64,000 bases of DNA from Acetobacter sp. 46_36 (GTDB lineage: Bacteria; Pseudomonadota; Alphaproteobacteria; RF32; CAG-239): contig MNTT01000015.1 of the NCBI GenBank assembly GCA_001917135.1, forward strand, positions 186,001 through 250,000. Direction: 5' to 3'. The notes beneath the pieces were generated by a model. It saw nothing but the letters and a program-made list of their open reading frames with translations, was not told the origin of the DNA and ran no database searches. The translations under genes were made by a program, and so were the position numbers. Of this stretch, positions 62,308 through 64,000 are shown in pieces (position 1 is the first letter of the stretch; each line of letters opens with the position of its first letter).

Positions 62308-62879
62308 TTAAGTTCCCCTAACAAATTCACAACGCTTTTTCTCAGCTTATTTATATCCACACCGGTATCAATAATAAAATCAGACCTCAGTATTTTTTCA
62401 TCCCGCGACATTTGCAGCTTGTTTATTTTATCAAAATCCTCCGCCGATATCTTATCTCTTACCATAACCCTCAGCCTTTGCGTTTCATAATCGACATCGG
62501 CCAAAACGACATAATCAAAAAATTTGTCCCATCCCAATTCATATAATAAGGCCACATCAAAAAAAACGATTCCCACATTATTATTCTTACGGATAATCTT
62601 ACGCAGTTTTTTTGTTAAAAAGGGATGAATTAACATTTCAAGCTTTTTCAGCCTTTCCGGATTGTCAAAAACAAAAGTCCGCAATTTCCTCTTGTTAAAA
62701 AACTCCCCGTCAAACACCTGAGGAAATTCAGCCCGTATTATTTTTAGAAAATCTTTTCTGTAATACAAATGCTTAACCCATTTATCCGCATCATATACCA
62801 AATACCCGAACCTTCTCAATATGTCAGAAATCGTAGTTTTTCCGCAACCGATAGAACCGGTTATCGCCGTAAATATCAT
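62304..62879 (-). CDS. coaE: Dephospho-CoA kinase
   Basis: A 191-residue P-loop kinase for the last step of coenzyme A synthesis. The N-terminal T-G-S-I-G-C-G-K-T-T is the Walker A; Y-D-A-D-K-W-V-K-H, I-H-P-F-L and F-F-D-V-A-L-L-Y-E are typical of CoaE. GAGG lies 7 nt before the ATG. It is the first gene of the minus-strand unit and borders the AT-rich gap facing rho. The aroE and maf genes that often precede it are missing here. Confidence 0.93.
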   Translation of the reverse strand: MIFTAITGSIGCGKTTISDILRRFGYLVYDADKWVKHLYYRKDFLKIIRAEFPQVFDGEFFNKRKLRTFVFDNPERLKKLEMLIHPFLTKKLRKIIRKNNNVGIVFFDVALLYELGWDKFFDYVVLADVDYETQRLRVMVRDKISAEDFDKINKLQMSRDEKILRSDFIIDTGVDINKLRKSVVNLLGELK

Positions 62880-63400
62880 ATTTTTGCCTCAGAAAATCTT
62901 ATACACATCTTGAAACCAAATTGTGCATAACTATATTGTTTAAAAAAAGCTTAACAAACAATCACCGTTACGCCAAAATTTAAACCAGAGTTATAAACAT
63001 TTTTCTATCGTATTTGCACAACACCTGATAATGTGGATAACAGCCTTTATCAACAAAAAACATAAAAAGAGCAAAAAACTGATTTTAAAACAAATTTTTG
63101 GAGTCCTGCACAGCCTTTTAAACAAACAGTAAAAACTCTGCATAAAACTGTTTACAAAAAACTTATCAACACAACTCACAGCCATAAACAAATAACTAAA
63201 AAATTATTTAAAAATAAATGTTTGACAGACTGCTTGTTTATAACTTTTTTTAATCTCACGACCGTTTTTTTGACAGGACATATACAAAGAACTTTCAGCT
63301 AAGTCTTTTAAAACACATTTAAATTGACATCTCTGAAAATATCTTTATAAACAAACTAACAAATATTTCTTAATTTTTTCTTACCAAACAGGTTAAATCC
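62880..63400. other. AT-rich intergenic region with DnaA-box-like sites: candidate oriC
   Basis: A 521-nt gap between the divergent genes coaE and rho. One perfect DnaA box lies at 63032-63040 (TGTGGATAA). Close variants are TTATACACA (62899-62907), TGTGCATAA (62922-62930) and TTATCAACA (63047-63055 and 63163-63171). One GAGTC, a CcrM-type site, is at 63101. The part next to rho (about 63180-63400) is very AT-rich and could unwind. In several alphaproteobacteria coaE-dnaQ and rho flank the chromosomal origin. No convincing gene lies here; a 66-codon minus-strand frame (62991-63191) looks like chance. Confidence 0.55.
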
Positions 63401-64000
63401 ATGCATTTAAAAGATTTAAAGGATAAATCTCCTAAGCAGCTCTTAAGTCAGGCTGAGGAATTGGGAGTAGAAGATGCCTCTTCTATGCGCGTACAGGATA
63501 TCGTTTTTGCTATCATGAAAAAAGTTGCTGAAGACGATCACATCTTGTATGGCGACGGTGTAATTGAAGTAATGCAGGACGGATTCGGCTTCCTGCGTTC
63601 CTCACGCTCCAATTATTTGGCATCTGCTGATGATATCTATGTCTCTCCCCAGCAGGTCAAAAAATACGGATTGCGTACCGGAGATACAGTAGAAGGCGAA
63701 ATTCGCGCACCGAAAGAAAACGAGCGTTACTTTGCACTAACTAAAATCAATACAATCAATTACGACGATCCTGAAAAATCAAAGTTACGCGTTAATTTTG
63801 ATAATCTGACGCCGCTCTATCCTACCCAAAAATTGAATTTTGATATTATTTGCGGTGAAAAAGATTATACGACGCGTGTCATTGATTTAATATCTCCGCA
63901 AGGCAAAGGGCAAAGAGGATTGATTGTTGCGCCACCCCGTACCGGCAAAACCGTTATGCTGCAAAATATTGCTCATGCTATAGCCGTAAATCATCCAGAA
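63401..64000 (+). CDS. rho: Transcription termination factor Rho, N-terminal 200 residues
   Basis: The gene runs off the right edge in frame after 200 codons. The N-terminal helical domain (M-H-L-K-D-L-K, S-P-K-Q-L-L-S-Q-A-E-E-L-G) is followed by the RNA-binding cold-shock-like domain with G-D-G-V-I-E-V-M-Q-D-G-F-G-F-L-R. The ATPase core then begins, with the P-loop A-P-P-R-T-G-K-T near residue 177-184. Rho is a hexameric helicase that ends transcription. The start lacks a strong Shine-Dalgarno; AGG lies 9 nt upstream. Confidence 0.95.
   Translation, partial: MHLKDLKDKSPKQLLSQAEELGVEDASSMRVQDIVFAIMKKVAEDDHILYGDGVIEVMQDGFGFLRSSRSNYLASADDIYVSPQQVKKYGLRTGDTVEGEIRAPKENERYFALTKINTINYDDPEKSKLRVNFDNLTPLYPTQKLNFDIICGEKDYTTRVIDLISPQGKGQRGLIVAPPRTGKTVMLQNIAHAIAVNHPE

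Noticed and set aside
62991..63191. A 66-codon minus-strand frame in the coaE-rho gap
   Set aside because: It is AT-driven, Phe/Cys-rich, without a Shine-Dalgarno, and overlaps the DnaA-box-like sites. It is more likely non-coding.
1..64000. CRISPR array or prophage
   Set aside because: No set of regularly spaced 25-40-nt repeats and no phage structural, integrase or transposase gene was seen.

Overview
The window reads as chromosomal DNA of an alphaproteobacterium of moderate to low GC. Support comes from several family markers: an ATP12-type F1-ATPase chaperone, a TimA/Tim44-like protein beside secB, CarD, MltA, an archaeal-type valyl-tRNA synthetase, yebC-ruvC, and coaE-dnaQ next to rho. 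The DUF6273-type protein and a block of Bacteroidetes-looking outer-membrane proteins suggest a host-associated, probably gut, lineage. That habitat and any finer placement are inference.

Layout. 0-6.5 kb: a cut-off gene, a small DMT-family membrane protein, a lipoprotein, tRNA-Leu(UAA), pssA, rplY-pth, a Cys-rich unknown, ychF and a GT-C-type membrane glycosyltransferase. 6.5-13.8 kb, minus strand: rarA-rluC-asmA-ATP12-acyP-DUF2769-TPR-trxB, apparently one long co-oriented unit. 14-16.2 kb: a degenerate DEAD-box half-helicase, yebC and ruvC. 16.3-22.8 kb, minus strand: six genes that split ruvC from ruvA-ruvB-ybgC, including an ATP-grasp ligase / inactive transglutaminase-7TM / retropepsin-like lipoprotein set and an OprB-like porin. 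25.4-30.8 kb: lptG-cysK-gmk on the minus strand, then an SDR and rpsA on the plus strand. 30.9-35.5 kb, minus strand: secreted and beta-barrel proteins of accessory character, with a 232-bp promoter-leader segment present twice. 35.9-48.5 kb: valS, smr-mltA-timA facing secB-trmL, carD, a parvulin, and secA-sufC-sufD. 48.5-54.6 kb, minus strand: eno, a small membrane protein, dnaE and a membrane protein. 54.7-57.8 kb: a dCMP deaminase, an orphan NarL-type regulator, a prepilin peptidase-like protein and small membrane proteins. 58-64 kb: ppdK, yfiH, dnaQ and coaE on the minus strand, an AT-rich 521-bp gap with DnaA-box-like sites, then rho running off the right end.

Most genes are core housekeeping: replication and repair (dnaE, dnaQ, ruvABC, rarA), translation (rpsA, rplY, pth, valS, tRNA-Leu, ychF), protein export (secA, secB, parvulin), envelope (pssA, lptG, mltA, asmA), Fe-S assembly (sufCD) and central metabolism (eno, ppdK, cysK). 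The points most worth a second look are the candidate replication origin between coaE and rho; the duplicated promoter-leader, which is far better conserved than the proteins it precedes; the six-gene block inside the ruvCAB neighbourhood; the degenerate half-helicase; and two copies of a 13-bp-period GTATTTAAA repeat.
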